Below, piece by piece: positions 34,861 through 44,553 of a stretch of 64,000 bases of DNA (position 1 is the first letter of the stretch; the number at the start of each line of letters is the position of its first letter). The notes under the pieces were generated by a model. The model made no database searches, was not told where the DNA came from, and saw nothing but the letters and a program-made list of their open reading frames with translations. Origin of the DNA: Micromonospora nigra. GTDB lineage: Bacteria > Actinomycetota > Actinomycetes > Mycobacteriales > Micromonosporaceae. The stretch covers positions 2,155,501-2,219,500 of the forward strand of contig NZ_FMHT01000003.1 of NCBI RefSeq assembly GCF_900091585.1. The letters run 5' to 3'. The position numbers were made by a program, and so were the translations under genes.

Positions 34861-35007
34861 TCAGGGCACCGACGGATCCGGCGCAGGCATGTTCCATTCG
34901 ATGCCGGACGTCCTGAGGTCGAGCTCCGTGGCGATGCTGGACGCGACTACCAGGCTGGTGACCAGCAGAAGGGAGCCGAGCAGCCGGCCCAGACGTTGAG
35001 CAGACAT
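34861..35007 (-). CDS. 48-residue membrane or secreted peptide upstream of the GGDEF-EAL gene
   Basis: Starts at an ATG with AGGAG 5 bases ahead. The N-terminus MSAQRLGRLLGSLLLVTSLV is a basic region then a hydrophobic helix (about 9-26), followed by a short polar tail with SGIEWNMPAPDPSVP. Looks like a signal-anchor peptide. It precedes the GGDEF-EAL gene on the same strand with a 61-base gap, so the two may be co-transcribed. No family recognised. Confidence 0.55.
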   Translation of the reverse strand: MSAQRLGRLLGSLLLVTSLVVASSIATELDLRTSGIEWNMPAPDPSVP

Positions 35008-35596
35008 CTGTGCTCCTGTTGGGGTGACGACAGAGTTGATGGAGGTCCCCGATGGTGCCACAGCGCATGTCCCGGTGGAAGTTCGCAGGGCGGAGGTTGA
35101 CCCGGTTGGCGGGCAGCGCGCAACGACTGGGCCCCGTGCCGTGGAACGTCCGGGCAGATCAGGCGGACGTCATCGCCCGCTCCGCCCAAGAAATCGCCAT
35201 TCAGTCATACCGACCTTACCTGGCGTAGCCCTCCCAGTCGACGGGCAACTGCCAAGTGGACACACCGTAGCGGGGCTTCCGGGGCCACACCAACCACCCG
35301 CGTCGTACGCCCGGACCGGCCACCCCGGGAGTCCACAGTGATCGGCGCGGCGGGAGCGGCACGTCAGGCCCCACAGCGACATCCACGGCCGATGACGCGG
35401 CGGCACCGCCGGCGATTCCGACCGGTCGTCCGAGGAACACCACCGCCCGATCGACCCACGCCCCAGAGCCGTGGCACCGTGGCACCGACCGTCGTAGCCA
35501 CGCTGCCAGGTAGGCGAGGGCACCCAGGCCCAGCGGTACCCGCAAGAGGACGAGTCGTCCACGGCTGAACTGGGCCGGACTCCGGCAGACCAACGA
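35008..35596 (-). other. Gene-poor stretch between the small peptide and tRNA-Tyr
   Basis: About 590 bases with no gene I can support. One minus-strand frame stays open to a stop at 35216 and ends STWQLPVDWEGYAR. Its codon third positions are only moderately GC-rich, no start or ribosome-binding site stands out, and upstream it runs through the tRNA-Tyr terminator. It could be a decayed gene. Confidence 0.4.
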
Positions 35597-35638
35597 CAAC
35601 GGCCCCCGATCAGCATTCTTGCTGGTCGGGGGCCGTTG
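35597..35638 (-). terminator. tRNA-Tyr terminator
   Basis: 19-base arms 35597-35615 and 35620-35638 that pair completely except for one G-U, with a 4-base loop, 7 bases past the tRNA end. Very stable stem. Confidence 0.85.
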
Positions 35639-35645
35639 GTGCTCC

Positions 35646-35729
35646 TGGTGGCGGGTAGAGGATTCGAACCTCTGTAGCTTTCGCGACGGATTTACAGTCC
35701 GCTCCCATTGGCCGCTCGGGCAACCCGCC
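35646..35729 (-). tRNA. tRNA-Tyr (anticodon GTA), CCA encoded
   Basis: Class II tRNA with a long variable arm: acceptor GGCGGGT/ACCCGCC, anticodon GTA in loop CTGTAAA, T-arm GGTTCGAATCC, discriminator A, and then an encoded CCA (35646-35648). The other three tRNAs in the window do not encode CCA. Confidence 0.95.
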
Positions 35730-35766
35730 AGGGCACCCACCGCGTCGTGACGCGGTAGCGGAAGCA

Positions 35767-35797
35767 AGGATAGCGGCTCCACCCACCGCCAGCGCAA
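35767..35797 (-). promoter_or_regulatory. Predicted tRNA-Tyr promoter (TTGCGC-N19-TATCCT)
   Basis: TTGCGC (35792-35797) and TATCCT (35767-35772), spacer 19, about 38 bases before the tRNA. A 7-bp hairpin (CCGCGTC/GACGCGG, around 35741-35756) lies in the short leader. Confidence 0.5.
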
Positions 35798-35876
35798 CCG
35801 GGTACCGTCAGAGGTCGTACCGCTGGTCAGCGGGGGACACAGGACCACAAACCGGCCCGACAGCAGGAGCAGAAGC

Positions 35877-36371
35877 ATGGCATCGAACCCGTCGTTCGAC
35901 ATCGTGAGCAAGGTCGACCGGCAGGAGGTCGACAACGCCCTCCGCCAGGCGGAGAAGGAGCTCGCGACGCGGTTCGACTTCCGGGGGACCGGCGCGGAGA
36001 TCTCGTGGTCGGGCGAGGAGGCGATCAGTCTCCAGGCCGAGACCGAGGAGCGGGTGCGGGCGGCGCTGGACGTCTTCAAGGAGAAGCTGGTCAAGCGCAA
36101 CATCTCGCTGAAGTCGCTGGATGCCGGTGACCCGCGTGCCTCGGGCAAGACCTTCAAGATCGACTGCAAGGTCGTCCAGGGCATCGACTCGGACAAGGCG
36201 AAGGCGATCAGCAAGAAGATCCGCGACGAGGGGCCGAAGGGCGTCCAGGCCCAGATCCAGGGCGACCAACTGCGGGTCACCGGCAAGAAGAGGGACGACC
36301 TCCAGGCGGTCATCGCCCTGTTGAAGGCCGAGGACTTCGAGGTCGCCCTCCAGTTCACCAACTACAGGTAG
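35877..36371 (+). CDS. yajQ: YajQ-family nucleotide-binding protein
   Basis: 164 residues, standard length for YajQ/DUF520. Starts [20 protein letters not shown] with AGGAG 7 bases ahead. Contains the paired alpha/beta halves with [14 protein letters not shown] and the C-terminal [12 protein letters not shown] ending typical of the family. Homologues bind nucleotides, and one Xanthomonas member binds cyclic-di-GMP. It lies about 1 kb from the GGDEF-EAL gene on the other strand, which makes a cyclic-di-GMP role worth testing but not shown. Confidence 0.95.
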   Translation: MASNPSFDIVSKVDRQEVDNALRQAEKELATRFDFRGTGAEISWSGEEAISLQAETEERVRAALDVFKEKLVKRNISLKSLDAGDPRASGKTFKIDCKVVQGIDSDKAKAISKKIRDEGPKGVQAQIQGDQLRVTGKKRDDLQAVIALLKAEDFEVALQFTNYR

Positions 36372-36620
36372 GGGATCCGAGGCCGACCTGGTTGCGGGCT
36401 GGCCGTGCCCTGTCACCACCAGGCTGGCCACGCCCTCTCGCCAGGGCGGGCATCGTCACCAATGGTCGTCGTTGGTCGGTCGCGATCGGTCTCCGACGGC
36501 CTGGTGACGGCCTGGACCTGCGCCTCGCCGGCCCACCCGAATCGGTGCTCGCTGCGCTCGTCGTAGCGGCGGCGGAGGCGGCACGCCCGAGCCCGCGCTG
36601 CCCACCGGGCAACGCCTCTG

Positions 36621-36896
36621 CTACGAGACCTCGCTGAGCAGCAGGTACCCGCCGCCGGTCAGCGCCACCACACCCATCAGCACCATCCCCGCTCCGAGGA
36701 TCCTGTCGAACACGACGAAGCGAGCGCGACGTCGATCGAGGCGGTCAGCTGTCCACCGGAAGGGGCTGAGCGTGCCGACGACCCGCATGGACAGCTCTGC
36801 GTGCTTGGTCGCGATGCCGCGACAGTCGCCTGCGAGGGCTGCTCCGATCGCGATCAAGAGCCCTCCCCACGAGAGCCCGAGCCAAGCGCGCCACAT
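36621..36896 (-). CDS. Small two-helix membrane protein, unknown
   Basis: 91 residues from the ATG at 36896, which has GGAGG 7 bases ahead; an in-frame ATG 12 codons upstream is less well placed. Two hydrophobic segments (about 6-23 and 65-87) flank a basic middle with RWTADRLDRRRARFVVFDRI. No family recognised. The 249 bases between it and yajQ hold no other gene. Confidence 0.55.
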   Translation of the reverse strand: MWRAWLGLSWGGLLIAIGAALAGDCRGIATKHAELSMRVVGTLSPFRWTADRLDRRRARFVVFDRILGAGMVLMGVVALTGGGYLLLSEVS

Positions 36897-36959
36897 CACG
36901 ATGCCTCCGCCGAACGGCTCCCGCGCAGCCAACCAACACAGCGGAGACTAGCCGACGCC

Positions 36960-37055
36960 TCAGCGGCCGAAGATCAGCAGCAGGACGATGGTCAGGATCG
37001 CGCTGACCAGGATCGAGCCCAGGCAGCCCAACCGGTTCGAGAAGAAGGCGAACAT
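36960..37055 (-). CDS. 31-residue membrane micropeptide
   Basis: Reads MFAFFSNRLGCLGSILVSAI and then a short hydrophobic end finishing IFGR. Almost the whole length is one membrane helix with a basic residue near each end. The AGG before the ATG is very close, so the start is not well supported by a ribosome-binding site. Lies between an MFS gene and another small membrane gene on the same strand. Confidence 0.45.
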   Translation of the reverse strand: MFAFFSNRLGCLGSILVSAILTIVLLLIFGR

Positions 37056-37125
37056 CCTGCGGGCATACCCGCCTCAGCGCGGATCAGACGGTCGCCGCCA
37101 GGGACGTCTGGGCGTACCGCGCGGG

Positions 37126-38385
37126 TCAGACGGCGACCGGGGCGTCGAGGCGTACGGCGGCGGCCTCCGCGCGGGCGATCGGCCCGGTGGGCAGGCCCGC
37201 GAGCCCGGCCCCGGCGGCGACCGCCGCACCGGCGAACAGGAACGCCCAGGGAACTCCGCCAGCGCCGTCGACGATCACCCCGGCGACCGCGCCGCCGGCC
37301 GCGCTCGCGCCGATCGACATGGTCACCACCCAGGTGTACGCCTCGTTGAGCATGCCGCCGGGGCTGATCCGCCCGACGAGGGTGTTCTCCAGGGTGAGCG
37401 CGGGCGCGATGGTGGCCCCGCCCACCAGCAGGGCCGTGCCCAGCGCCAGCGGGGTCGGCATCAGCGCGAACACGGCGAAACTGGCCGCGACGCCGCCGAG
37501 GAGCCAGCCGAACTGCCGGGACATGTTCGCCGACGGCTTGCGGACACCGAACCAGAAGCCGCCCAGCGCGCTGCCGACACCCCAGACGGCCAGCAGTAGC
37601 CCGGCGAGACTGTCGGGGTCGTCGGTGGTGTACGCGGTGGCGAAGGCGGGCACGGTGACGCCTGCCACGCCGAAGGCGATGCCGAGGCTGGCCACGCACA
37701 GCAGCAGCGCCGGGAAGCCGGCCACCCGCAGCGGGCCGAGCCCTCGGGCGTGGTGCTCCCGGGGGTGGGGCCGCCAGGCGCGCATGACCCCGCCGAGGGC
37801 GATGGCCGTCGTGCCGGCCAGGGTGACCACGGCTGCCCCAACGAGGGCCGCCCCGGCGTCGGCGACGAGCACGAAACCGGCCACCAGCAGTGGGCCGAGC
37901 ACGAAGACGATCTCGAACAGGGTGGTTTCCGCGGCGAGTGCGGTGTTGCGCAGGTGGTACCGGCCGGATGTGGCGTTGGTGAGGTCGTTCCAGGCGCCGC
38001 GCAGGGCGGCGGTCAGCGGCGGGTAGGTGGCGCCCGCCACCCCGGCGGCCACGAAGACCAGGGCGAGGTTGCCGGTCGGTGACTGGGCGGCCCGGAGCAG
38101 CCCGATCAGGGCCAGCGGGTGGGCGAACGCGGTGCCGAGCAGCACCGGGGTGGGCCCGATCCGGTCGGCGACCCGCCCGGCGACGGGGCTGAGCGCGGCC
38201 CCGGACAGGGCGTAGATGCCGCCGGCCACGGCCGCGAGCGCGTATCGCCCGGTGTTCTGCTCCACGACGAGCAGCAGCGCCAGCGGGGTCATGCCGATCC
38301 CGAGCCGGCCGACGATGCCGGCGATCAGCAGCAGTGGGGCGCCGGGGATCCGCCAGACGCCCAGGTACTGCCGCAGTGCGGCCAC
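37126..38385 (-). CDS. MFS transporter
   Basis: 419 residues with about twelve hydrophobic segments in two halves. Contains [20 protein letters not shown] (about 70-90), matching the MFS loop 2-3 motif GRxxDRxGxR-type, which indicates a drug/metabolite exporter-like member. GTG start. Substrate unknown. Followed downstream by the micropeptide gene. Confidence 0.85.
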   Translation of the reverse strand: MAALRQYLGVWRIPGAPLLLIAGIVGRLGIGMTPLALLLVVEQNTGRYALAAVAGGIYALSGAALSPVAGRVADRIGPTPVLLGTAFAHPLALIGLLRAAQSPTGNLALVFVAAGVAGATYPPLTAALRGAWNDLTNATSGRYHLRNTALAAETTLFEIVFVLGPLLVAGFVLVADAGAALVGAAVVTLAGTTAIALGGVMRAWRPHPREHHARGLGPLRVAGFPALLLCVASLGIAFGVAGVTVPAFATAYTTDDPDSLAGLLLAVWGVGSALGGFWFGVRKPSANMSRQFGWLLGGVAASFAVFALMPTPLALGTALLVGGATIAPALTLENTLVGRISPGGMLNEAYTWVVTMSIGASAAGGAVAGVIVDGAGGVPWAFLFAGAAVAAGAGLAGLPTGPIARAEAAAVRLDAPVAV

Positions 38386-38486
38386 GACGAACCTCCGGGG
38401 GCGTAACGAGCGGGAGTCGTTCCGACCCTAACCTCAGCGGGGTGTCGCGGTGAAACGGTTATCGCGGTCCCCCGACCCGGACGCAC

Positions 38487-38520
38487 GCCGCCCGCACCGG
38501 GTGGACCCGGTGCGGGCGGC
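38487..38520 (-). terminator. htpX terminator
   Basis: Exact 16-base arms GCCGCCCGCACCGGGT (38487-38502) and complement (38505-38520), separated by 2 bases; 17 bases past the htpX stop. Separates htpX from the MFS gene. Confidence 0.85.
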
Positions 38521-38537
38521 CGAGGGGTTGTCGTAGG

Positions 38538-39416
38538 TCAGCGCTGGAACCGCACCGGACCGGCGCTGGCGGCCATCCGCTCCAGCCGGGCCACCCGCTC
38601 CTCCATCCGGGGGTGGGTGGCGAACAGCGCGGCCATGCCACCGCCCTTGGTGAACGGGTTGTCGATCATCAGGTGGGCGGTGCTGGTGAGCTGTCCCTGG
38701 GCGGGCAGCGGTCGGGCCTTCGTACCCGTGTGGATCTTCTTGAGGGCGCTGGCCAGGGCCAGCGGGTCCCGGGTCAGCGCGGCGCCGGAGGCGTCCGCCT
38801 GGAACTCCCGGCTGCGGCTGATCGCGAGTTGGATCACCGTGGCCGCGATCGGGCCCAGGATGATCGTCAGCAGCAGCACGGCCGGGTTCGGGGCGTCCTC
38901 GTCGTCACCACCGGCCAGCGGGATGAAGAACGCGAGGTTCGCCAGCATGGTGATGATGCCGGCCAGGCCGGCGGCCACGCTGGAGATCAGGATGTCCCGG
39001 TTGTAGACGTGCGACAGTTCGTGCCCGATCACCCCGCGCAGTTCGCGGTAGTCGAGGATCTCCACGATGCCCTGGGTCACGCACACCGCCGCGTTCTGCG
39101 GGTTGCGGCCCGTGGCGAACGCGTTGGGCTGCGCGGTCGGGCTGACGTACAGGCGTGGCATGGGTTGCCGGGCCTCGGTGGCCAGTTCCCGCACCATCCG
39201 GTACAGCTCGGGGAACTGTGCCTCGCTGACCGGTTGCGCCCGCATCGACCGCAGCGCGAGCTTGTCGGAGTAGAAATAGGTGACACCGTTCATCACCAGC
39301 GACACGACGACGGCGATGACCAGTCCGCCGCTGCCGCCGAACCAGTAGCCCACCGCCAGGATCAGCGAGGTGAGCAGGCCGAGCAGCGCGGCGGTCTTGA
39401 GACGGTTGTGATGCAC
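38538..39416 (-). CDS. htpX: HtpX membrane zinc metalloprotease
   Basis: Membrane-protein quality-control protease, 292 residues from a GTG with AAGGAG 5 bases ahead; the ATG 27 codons upstream lies beyond the ribosome-binding site. Four hydrophobic segments (two near the N-terminus, two about 143-170 and 178-200). Zinc motif HELSH (132-136) and the third-ligand region [11 protein letters not shown] are intact. Confidence 0.95.
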   Translation of the reverse strand: MHHNRLKTAALLGLLTSLILAVGYWFGGSGGLVIAVVVSLVMNGVTYFYSDKLALRSMRAQPVSEAQFPELYRMVRELATEARQPMPRLYVSPTAQPNAFATGRNPQNAAVCVTQGIVEILDYRELRGVIGHELSHVYNRDILISSVAAGLAGIITMLANLAFFIPLAGGDDEDAPNPAVLLLTIILGPIAATVIQLAISRSREFQADASGAALTRDPLALASALKKIHTGTKARPLPAQGQLTSTAHLMIDNPFTKGGGMAALFATHPRMEERVARLERMAASAGPVRFQR

Positions 39417-39528
39417 GATCACTCCTTCGGTGCACGGACCTCGGCGGATCCGCCGACCGGTACAACACCTCCGGTACCCGGTAACCATCCCTTCCATGAC
39501 TGGGAGTTACCTGAGTGATCGCCCCGGA

Positions 39529-40998
39529 TCAGCCCCCGGCGAGGTCGAGCACGAGCTGTGGCGCGAAGCCGACCAGCACCGCGAGGGTGGTCGCCACGCC
39601 CAGCGCGGCGGCCACCGCGCCGACCGGCCGACCGGCGGTCTGTTCACCGACAGTGACCGTCGGTCGGGCGTACAGCAGGGCGGCAACGCGCAGGTAGTAG
39701 GCCAGGCCGAGGACCGCGTTCAGGGCCACCACCACCGCCAGCAGGCCCAGCTCCCCGACCAGCAGCGAACGGACCACGGTGACCTTGGCGAACAGGCCGG
39801 CCAGGCCCGGCGGCAGGCCCGCCAACCCGACCAGCGCGAACGCCAGCGCCCCGCCGATCCACGGGTGACGGCGGGCCGCGCCGCGCAGGTCGTCGAGCCG
39901 GCCGCCGTCGGCGCCCGCCGGGCGCAGGGCCACCACCCCCGCGAAGGCCGCCAACTCCAACAGCACGAAGAACACGGCGTACGCGACGGCCGCCGCGTAC
40001 GCGCCCGCGCGGGCCTCGGCGTCGGCCAGGGCCAGCACGCCGAGCGGGGCCAGGATGTAGCCGGCCTGCGCCACCGAGGACCAGGCGAGCAGCCGCACGG
40101 TACGCCGCTGGCGCAGCGCCACCAGGTTGCCGACGGTCATGGTCAGCACGGCCAGCAGCGCCAGCACCGGCCCGGTCACGGCGGCCGGCAGCGCCTGCTG
40201 CACCACGGCCAGGAGGGCCACCACCCCGCCCAGCTTCGAGGCGGTCGACAGGTACGCGGCGACCGGCAGCGGTGCGCCGTCGTACGTGGCCGGGGCCCAC
40301 GCGTGGAACGGCACGGCGGCCACCTTGAACGCCAGCCCGGCCACCACCAGCGCCACGGCGACGGTGGTCAGCGGCAGATCCAGCAGGTCGGGGCGTTCGG
40401 CCAGGGTCGCACCGACCCGGCCCAGGTGCAGGGCGCCGGTCGCCGCGTACAGCAGCGCCGCGCCGAGCAGGGTGACCGTGGTGGCGACCACGCTGACCAC
40501 GAAGAAGGTGACCGCCGCCTCGGCACCGGCCAGGCTGCCCCGGCGCAGCCCCACCAGCACGTACAACGGCAGGGTCAGCGTCTCCACCGCCACGATCAGG
40601 GTGATCAGGTCGCCGGCCGCGCCGAGCACCACGCCGCCGGTCATCGAGCAGGCCAGCAGGAAGCAGAACTCCCCCACCGGCGTGTCCCCGGCCCGCAGCA
40701 GCGGCCCGGCCAGGGCCAGCACCCCGAGGGTGAGCAACGCGACCACGGCCGCGACCAGGGCGGCCCGCCCGCCGAACACGAACGAGCAGTCCGCGCCCAC
40801 GCAGAACGTACGCCGCTGCGGCCCCGACCCGACCACGGCCGCCCCGGCGGCGGTCGCCAGCGCACCGGTGACCGCCGCCGCGACGGTCGCCGCCGGGCGG
40901 GCCAGGATCAGGTCGACCAGCAGCACCAGCACGGCCGTGCCGGCGGCCAGGTAGGCCGGCAGCAGCGCCACGTTGTCGACGCTCTGCACCACGCTCAT
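39529..40998 (-). CDS. nuoN: NADH-quinone oxidoreductase subunit N-like
   Basis: Proton-pumping antiporter-type membrane subunit, 489 residues, about 14 hydrophobic segments. Conserved stretch LVALRQRRTVRLLAWSSVAQ with the following GYILAPLG matches NuoN. Last gene of the nuoI-J-K-L-M-N run; 34 bases after nuoM. Confidence 0.92.
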   Translation of the reverse strand: MSVVQSVDNVALLPAYLAAGTAVLVLLVDLILARPAATVAAAVTGALATAAGAAVVGSGPQRRTFCVGADCSFVFGGRAALVAAVVALLTLGVLALAGPLLRAGDTPVGEFCFLLACSMTGGVVLGAAGDLITLIVAVETLTLPLYVLVGLRRGSLAGAEAAVTFFVVSVVATTVTLLGAALLYAATGALHLGRVGATLAERPDLLDLPLTTVAVALVVAGLAFKVAAVPFHAWAPATYDGAPLPVAAYLSTASKLGGVVALLAVVQQALPAAVTGPVLALLAVLTMTVGNLVALRQRRTVRLLAWSSVAQAGYILAPLGVLALADAEARAGAYAAAVAYAVFFVLLELAAFAGVVALRPAGADGGRLDDLRGAARRHPWIGGALAFALVGLAGLPPGLAGLFAKVTVVRSLLVGELGLLAVVVALNAVLGLAYYLRVAALLYARPTVTVGEQTAGRPVGAVAAALGVATTLAVLVGFAPQLVLDLAGG

Positions 40999-41032
40999 CC
41001 CGCCACCTCGCCGCGTCGGTCGACCCGCCCGT

Positions 41033-42574
41033 TCATCGCAGCACCTCCACCAGTGCCGCCACCGGGGCCTCGGCGACGCCCAGCACCAACGTCGGGGCCA
41101 GCCCGACGGCCAGGGCGAGCAGCACCAGCGGCGTCCAGGCGGCCAGTTCCGCCCCGGCCAGGCCCGGGGCGAGGGTGGTGACCGCCGGGCTGGGCGGCCC
41201 GTGGGTCACCCGGCGCAGCAGCCGCAGCAGGTACGCGGCGGTGAGCGCCCCGCCGAGCGCGGCCAGCGCGGCCAGGGTGGTCCACAGTGGGCCGCCCACC
41301 TCGATCGCGGCGACCACGGCGAACGCCTCTCCCCAGAAACCGGCCAGGCCGGGCAGCCCCAGCGAGGCGACGGCCGCGAAGGCGAGCAGCCCGGACAGCC
41401 GGGGTGCGGTCTCCCGCAGCCCGGACAGTTCGGCCAGCGAACCGGTGTGGGTGCGGTCCTTGATCGCCCCGGCGAGGAAGAACAGCAGGCCGGTGATCAC
41501 GCCGTGGGCGACGTTGCCGATCAGCGCCGCCTGGATGCCGGTGGCGGTGAGCGTGGCCACCCCGAGCAGCACGAAACCCATGTGCCCCACACTGGAGTAC
41601 GCGATCAGCCGTTTCAGCTCCGTCTGCGCCAGGCAGACCAGCGACCCGACCAGGATCGCGGCAACGGCCAGCACGCCGAGCACCGGGGCGGCCCAGCGGG
41701 CGCCCTCCGGGGCCACCCCGACGGCGATGCGCACCAGCCCGTACGTGCCCATCTTCAGCAGCACCCCGGCGAGCAGCACACTGCCCACGGTGGGTGCCTG
41801 GGTGTGGGCGTCGGGCAGCCAGGAGTGCAGCGGCCACAGCGGACTCTTCACCGCGAAGGCCACCGCCAGCAGGGTGAACGCGGCAAGCTGGGTGCCCCGG
41901 GTCAGTGCGGTGCCGCCGGTCAGCGCGACGACGTCGGCGGTGCCGGCGGCGGCCACCACGACGTAGACGCCGACCAGCAGCAGCACCGAGCCGAACAGGG
42001 TGTAGAGCGCGAACTTGCGGCCGGCCCGCCGCCGTGCGGCGACCGCCGCCGGGTCGGCGCCGTCGCCGCCCCAACCGACGATGATCGCGTACATCGGCAG
42101 GAGGACGACCTCGAAGAACAGGAAGAACAGCACCAGGTCGAGGGCGAGGAAGGTGCCGAGGATGCCGACCTCGACCGTCAGCAGCAGCGCCACCAGCGCC
42201 CGCCCGGAGCCGCCGTGCGCCGGCACCCGCCACATCGTGTACCCGCAGCAGAGCAGGGTGAGCAGCGCGGTGAGCACCACCAGCGGCCAGGAGATGCCGT
42301 CGATCCCGAGGTGGAAGCGCAGTTCCAGCCCCGGCACCCAGGGCAGGTCGATCTCGTGCCACGGCAGCACCGCCCCGGCGGTTGCCTCCGGGGCGTAGCG
42401 GACCCAGCCGCCGTCGCGACCGGCGGCCAGGGCCAGCGCACCCACCAGGGTCAACGCGGCGGCGACCGTGCCCACCAGCCGGGCGGCCCGGTCCTGCGGC
42501 ACCGCAGCCGTCACCAGTGCCCCCAGCGCCGGCACGGCCAGCACCGCCACCAGCAGGAACTCCCCCAGGCTCAT
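41033..42574 (-). CDS. nuoM: NADH-quinone oxidoreductase subunit M-like
   Basis: Antiporter-type membrane subunit of 513 residues. The start MSLGEFLLVAVLAVPALGAL overlaps the nuoL stop (ATGA). Contains the conserved LLPMYAIIVGWGG, the lysine-bearing AFAVKSPLWPLHSWLPDAHT and ELKRLIAYSSVGHMGFV. About 14 hydrophobic segments. Confidence 0.95.
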   Translation of the reverse strand: MSLGEFLLVAVLAVPALGALVTAAVPQDRAARLVGTVAAALTLVGALALAAGRDGGWVRYAPEATAGAVLPWHEIDLPWVPGLELRFHLGIDGISWPLVVLTALLTLLCCGYTMWRVPAHGGSGRALVALLLTVEVGILGTFLALDLVLFFLFFEVVLLPMYAIIVGWGGDGADPAAVAARRRAGRKFALYTLFGSVLLLVGVYVVVAAAGTADVVALTGGTALTRGTQLAAFTLLAVAFAVKSPLWPLHSWLPDAHTQAPTVGSVLLAGVLLKMGTYGLVRIAVGVAPEGARWAAPVLGVLAVAAILVGSLVCLAQTELKRLIAYSSVGHMGFVLLGVATLTATGIQAALIGNVAHGVITGLLFFLAGAIKDRTHTGSLAELSGLRETAPRLSGLLAFAAVASLGLPGLAGFWGEAFAVVAAIEVGGPLWTTLAALAALGGALTAAYLLRLLRRVTHGPPSPAVTTLAPGLAGAELAAWTPLVLLALAVGLAPTLVLGVAEAPVAALVEVLR

Positions 42575-44553
42575 GCGGTCACTCCGATCAGGGCGGCGAC
42601 CACGCCGACCAGCAGCGCGCCGGCCAGCACCGCCACCGCCGCGCGGGGCAGCGCCGCCCGGTGCAGTTCGGCGAGCCCGGCACCGAGCCCGCGGGCGGCC
42701 CGGCCGCTGCCGACGACCGCGCCGTCCACCACCACCTCGTCGGCGGTACGCGCGGCCCGTCCCGACGCCACCGTCGGGCGTACGACCAGGGCCTGCTGGG
42801 CGTCGTCGAGCCGGAACGCGTGGACGAACACCGGCCGCAGCGGACCCAGCGCGGTCGCCGGGTCGGCGGTGGTGTCCCGCCGCCAGCGCGCCCAGGCCAG
42901 CCCCGCCCCCACCGCGAGCAGGGCCAACGGCAGCAGCATCATCGGCCCGACGTGCATCAGGACGGGCACTCCGGCCTCTCCCGGGGCGCTCGACAGCAGC
43001 CGGTCGACGAACGACGGCCAGAACCCGGCCAGGCCGAGCAGCGCAGCCGGGACGGCGAGCAGCAGCACCGGCCAGCGCAGCACGGCGGGCGGATCGTGCG
43101 GGTGGAGCTGCGGATCGCGGGGCGTGCCGAAGAAGGCGCGCAGCAGCAGGCGGGTGGCGTACCAGGCGGTGACCGCCACGCCGACCAGCCCCGACACGAG
43201 AACGAGCCAGCCCACCCAGGCGGGTGCGGGCCCACCGCCGAGCACGGCGTCCTCGGCGGCGGCGAGCACCCCCTCCTTGCTCCAGAAGCCGGACAACGGC
43301 GGCACCCCGGCCAGCGCACCGAGGCCGACGACGGTGCACCAGAAGGTCACCGGCATCGTGCGTCGCAGGCCGCCCATCCGGGACATCAGCGCGGTGCCCA
43401 CCGCGTGGATCACCACGCCCGCGGCGAGGAACAGCAGCGCCTTGAACGCGGCGTGGGTGAGCAGGTGGAACAGCGCCGCGTTCGGGGCTCCGACCGCCAG
43501 CGCGCCGGTCATGTAGCCGATCTGGGACACCGTCGACCAGGCCAGCACCCGCTTCAGGTCGTCCTGGGCGGTGGCGGCGAACGCACCCAGCAGCAGCGTT
43601 ACCGACGCCATCACGCCGAGCACGGCCAGCGCCGTCGGGGTGGCCTCGAACAGCGGCCACAGCCGGGTGACCGCGTACACGCCGGCGGCGACCATGGTCG
43701 CGGCATGGATCAACGCGGAGATGGGTGTCGGGCCGGCCATCGCGTCGGGCAGCCAGGTGTGCAGCGGGAACTGGGCGCTCTTGCCGGCGACCCCCGCGAG
43801 CAGCAGCAGACAGGCGGCGGTCAGTGGGCCCGTGGCGTGGTCGTGGGCCAGCACGTCGGCGATCCGGAAACTGCCCGCCGACACGCCGAGCAGCGCGATG
43901 CCGAGCAGGAACCCGACGTCACCGACGCGGGTGACCAGGAACGCCTTCACCGCCGCCTTCGGGGCCGCCGGTAGTCGCCGGTCGTGGGCGATGAGCAGGT
44001 ACGAGCACAGGCCCATCACCTCCCAGCCGACCAGCAGCAGGATCAGGTCCCCGGAGACCACCACCAGCAGCATCGCGGCGGTGAAGAGGCTGATCTGCGC
44101 CGCGTACGGCGGGTAGCGGTGGTCGATGTCGGCGTCGTCGTGCGGGCCGCGCCGGAGGTAGCCGACCGAGTAGACCTGCACCGCCAGCGCGACCGTGGCG
44201 ACGGCGACGGCGACCAGGGCGGCGGCGCCGTCGAGGCGCACCCCGAGGGTGACGGTGAGCCCGCCCAGGTCGATCCAGGTGGTGGACGCCTCGACGGGAG
44301 CGTCCACGGTGACCAGCAGCGCCACCGCCAGGGCGAGGGCACCGGCCGCCCCGACCACCCCCAACGCGACGGCGGCCCGCCGGGCCGGATCCGGGGCGGT
44401 GCCCATGCCGCGCGCGTGGCCGCCGGTGGTCGCACCGCCCGCCTGGCCGCCGGTGGCGGCGCCGCGTGACGCCGGCGGCAGCAGCAGGCCGGTCAGGCCG
44501 GCGACCAGCGGTACGGCCGGCAGCAGCGCGCCGAGCAGGGTCGTGCGGCTCAC
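42571..44553 (-). CDS. nuoL: NADH-quinone oxidoreductase subunit L-like
   Basis: Distal antiporter-type subunit, 660 residues, with the long C-terminal lateral helix region. Contains GWEVMGLCSYLLIAHDRRLP, GKSAQFPLHTWLPDAMAGPT and DDLKRVLAWSTVSQIGYMTG. Overlaps nuoK and nuoM by 4 bases each, so the run is translationally coupled. Confidence 0.95.
   Translation of the reverse strand: MSRTTLLGALLPAVPLVAGLTGLLLPPASRGAATGGQAGGATTGGHARGMGTAPDPARRAAVALGVVGAAGALALAVALLVTVDAPVEASTTWIDLGGLTVTLGVRLDGAAALVAVAVATVALAVQVYSVGYLRRGPHDDADIDHRYPPYAAQISLFTAAMLLVVVSGDLILLLVGWEVMGLCSYLLIAHDRRLPAAPKAAVKAFLVTRVGDVGFLLGIALLGVSAGSFRIADVLAHDHATGPLTAACLLLLAGVAGKSAQFPLHTWLPDAMAGPTPISALIHAATMVAAGVYAVTRLWPLFEATPTALAVLGVMASVTLLLGAFAATAQDDLKRVLAWSTVSQIGYMTGALAVGAPNAALFHLLTHAAFKALLFLAAGVVIHAVGTALMSRMGGLRRTMPVTFWCTVVGLGALAGVPPLSGFWSKEGVLAAAEDAVLGGGPAPAWVGWLVLVSGLVGVAVTAWYATRLLLRAFFGTPRDPQLHPHDPPAVLRWPVLLLAVPAALLGLAGFWPSFVDRLLSSAPGEAGVPVLMHVGPMMLLPLALLAVGAGLAWARWRRDTTADPATALGPLRPVFVHAFRLDDAQQALVVRPTVASGRAARTADEVVVDGAVVGSGRAARGLGAGLAELHRAALPRAAVAVLAGALLVGVVAALIGVTA

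Noticed and set aside
35216..36361. 381-residue minus-strand frame across yajQ, tRNA-Tyr and beyond
   Set aside because: It reads antisense through yajQ and through a tRNA and terminator. Only the last part could be a gene and it lacks a good start.
36372..36620. 81-residue plus-strand frame after yajQ
   Set aside because: No ribosome-binding site, Arg/Pro-rich shadow composition and no recognisable motif; treated as non-coding.
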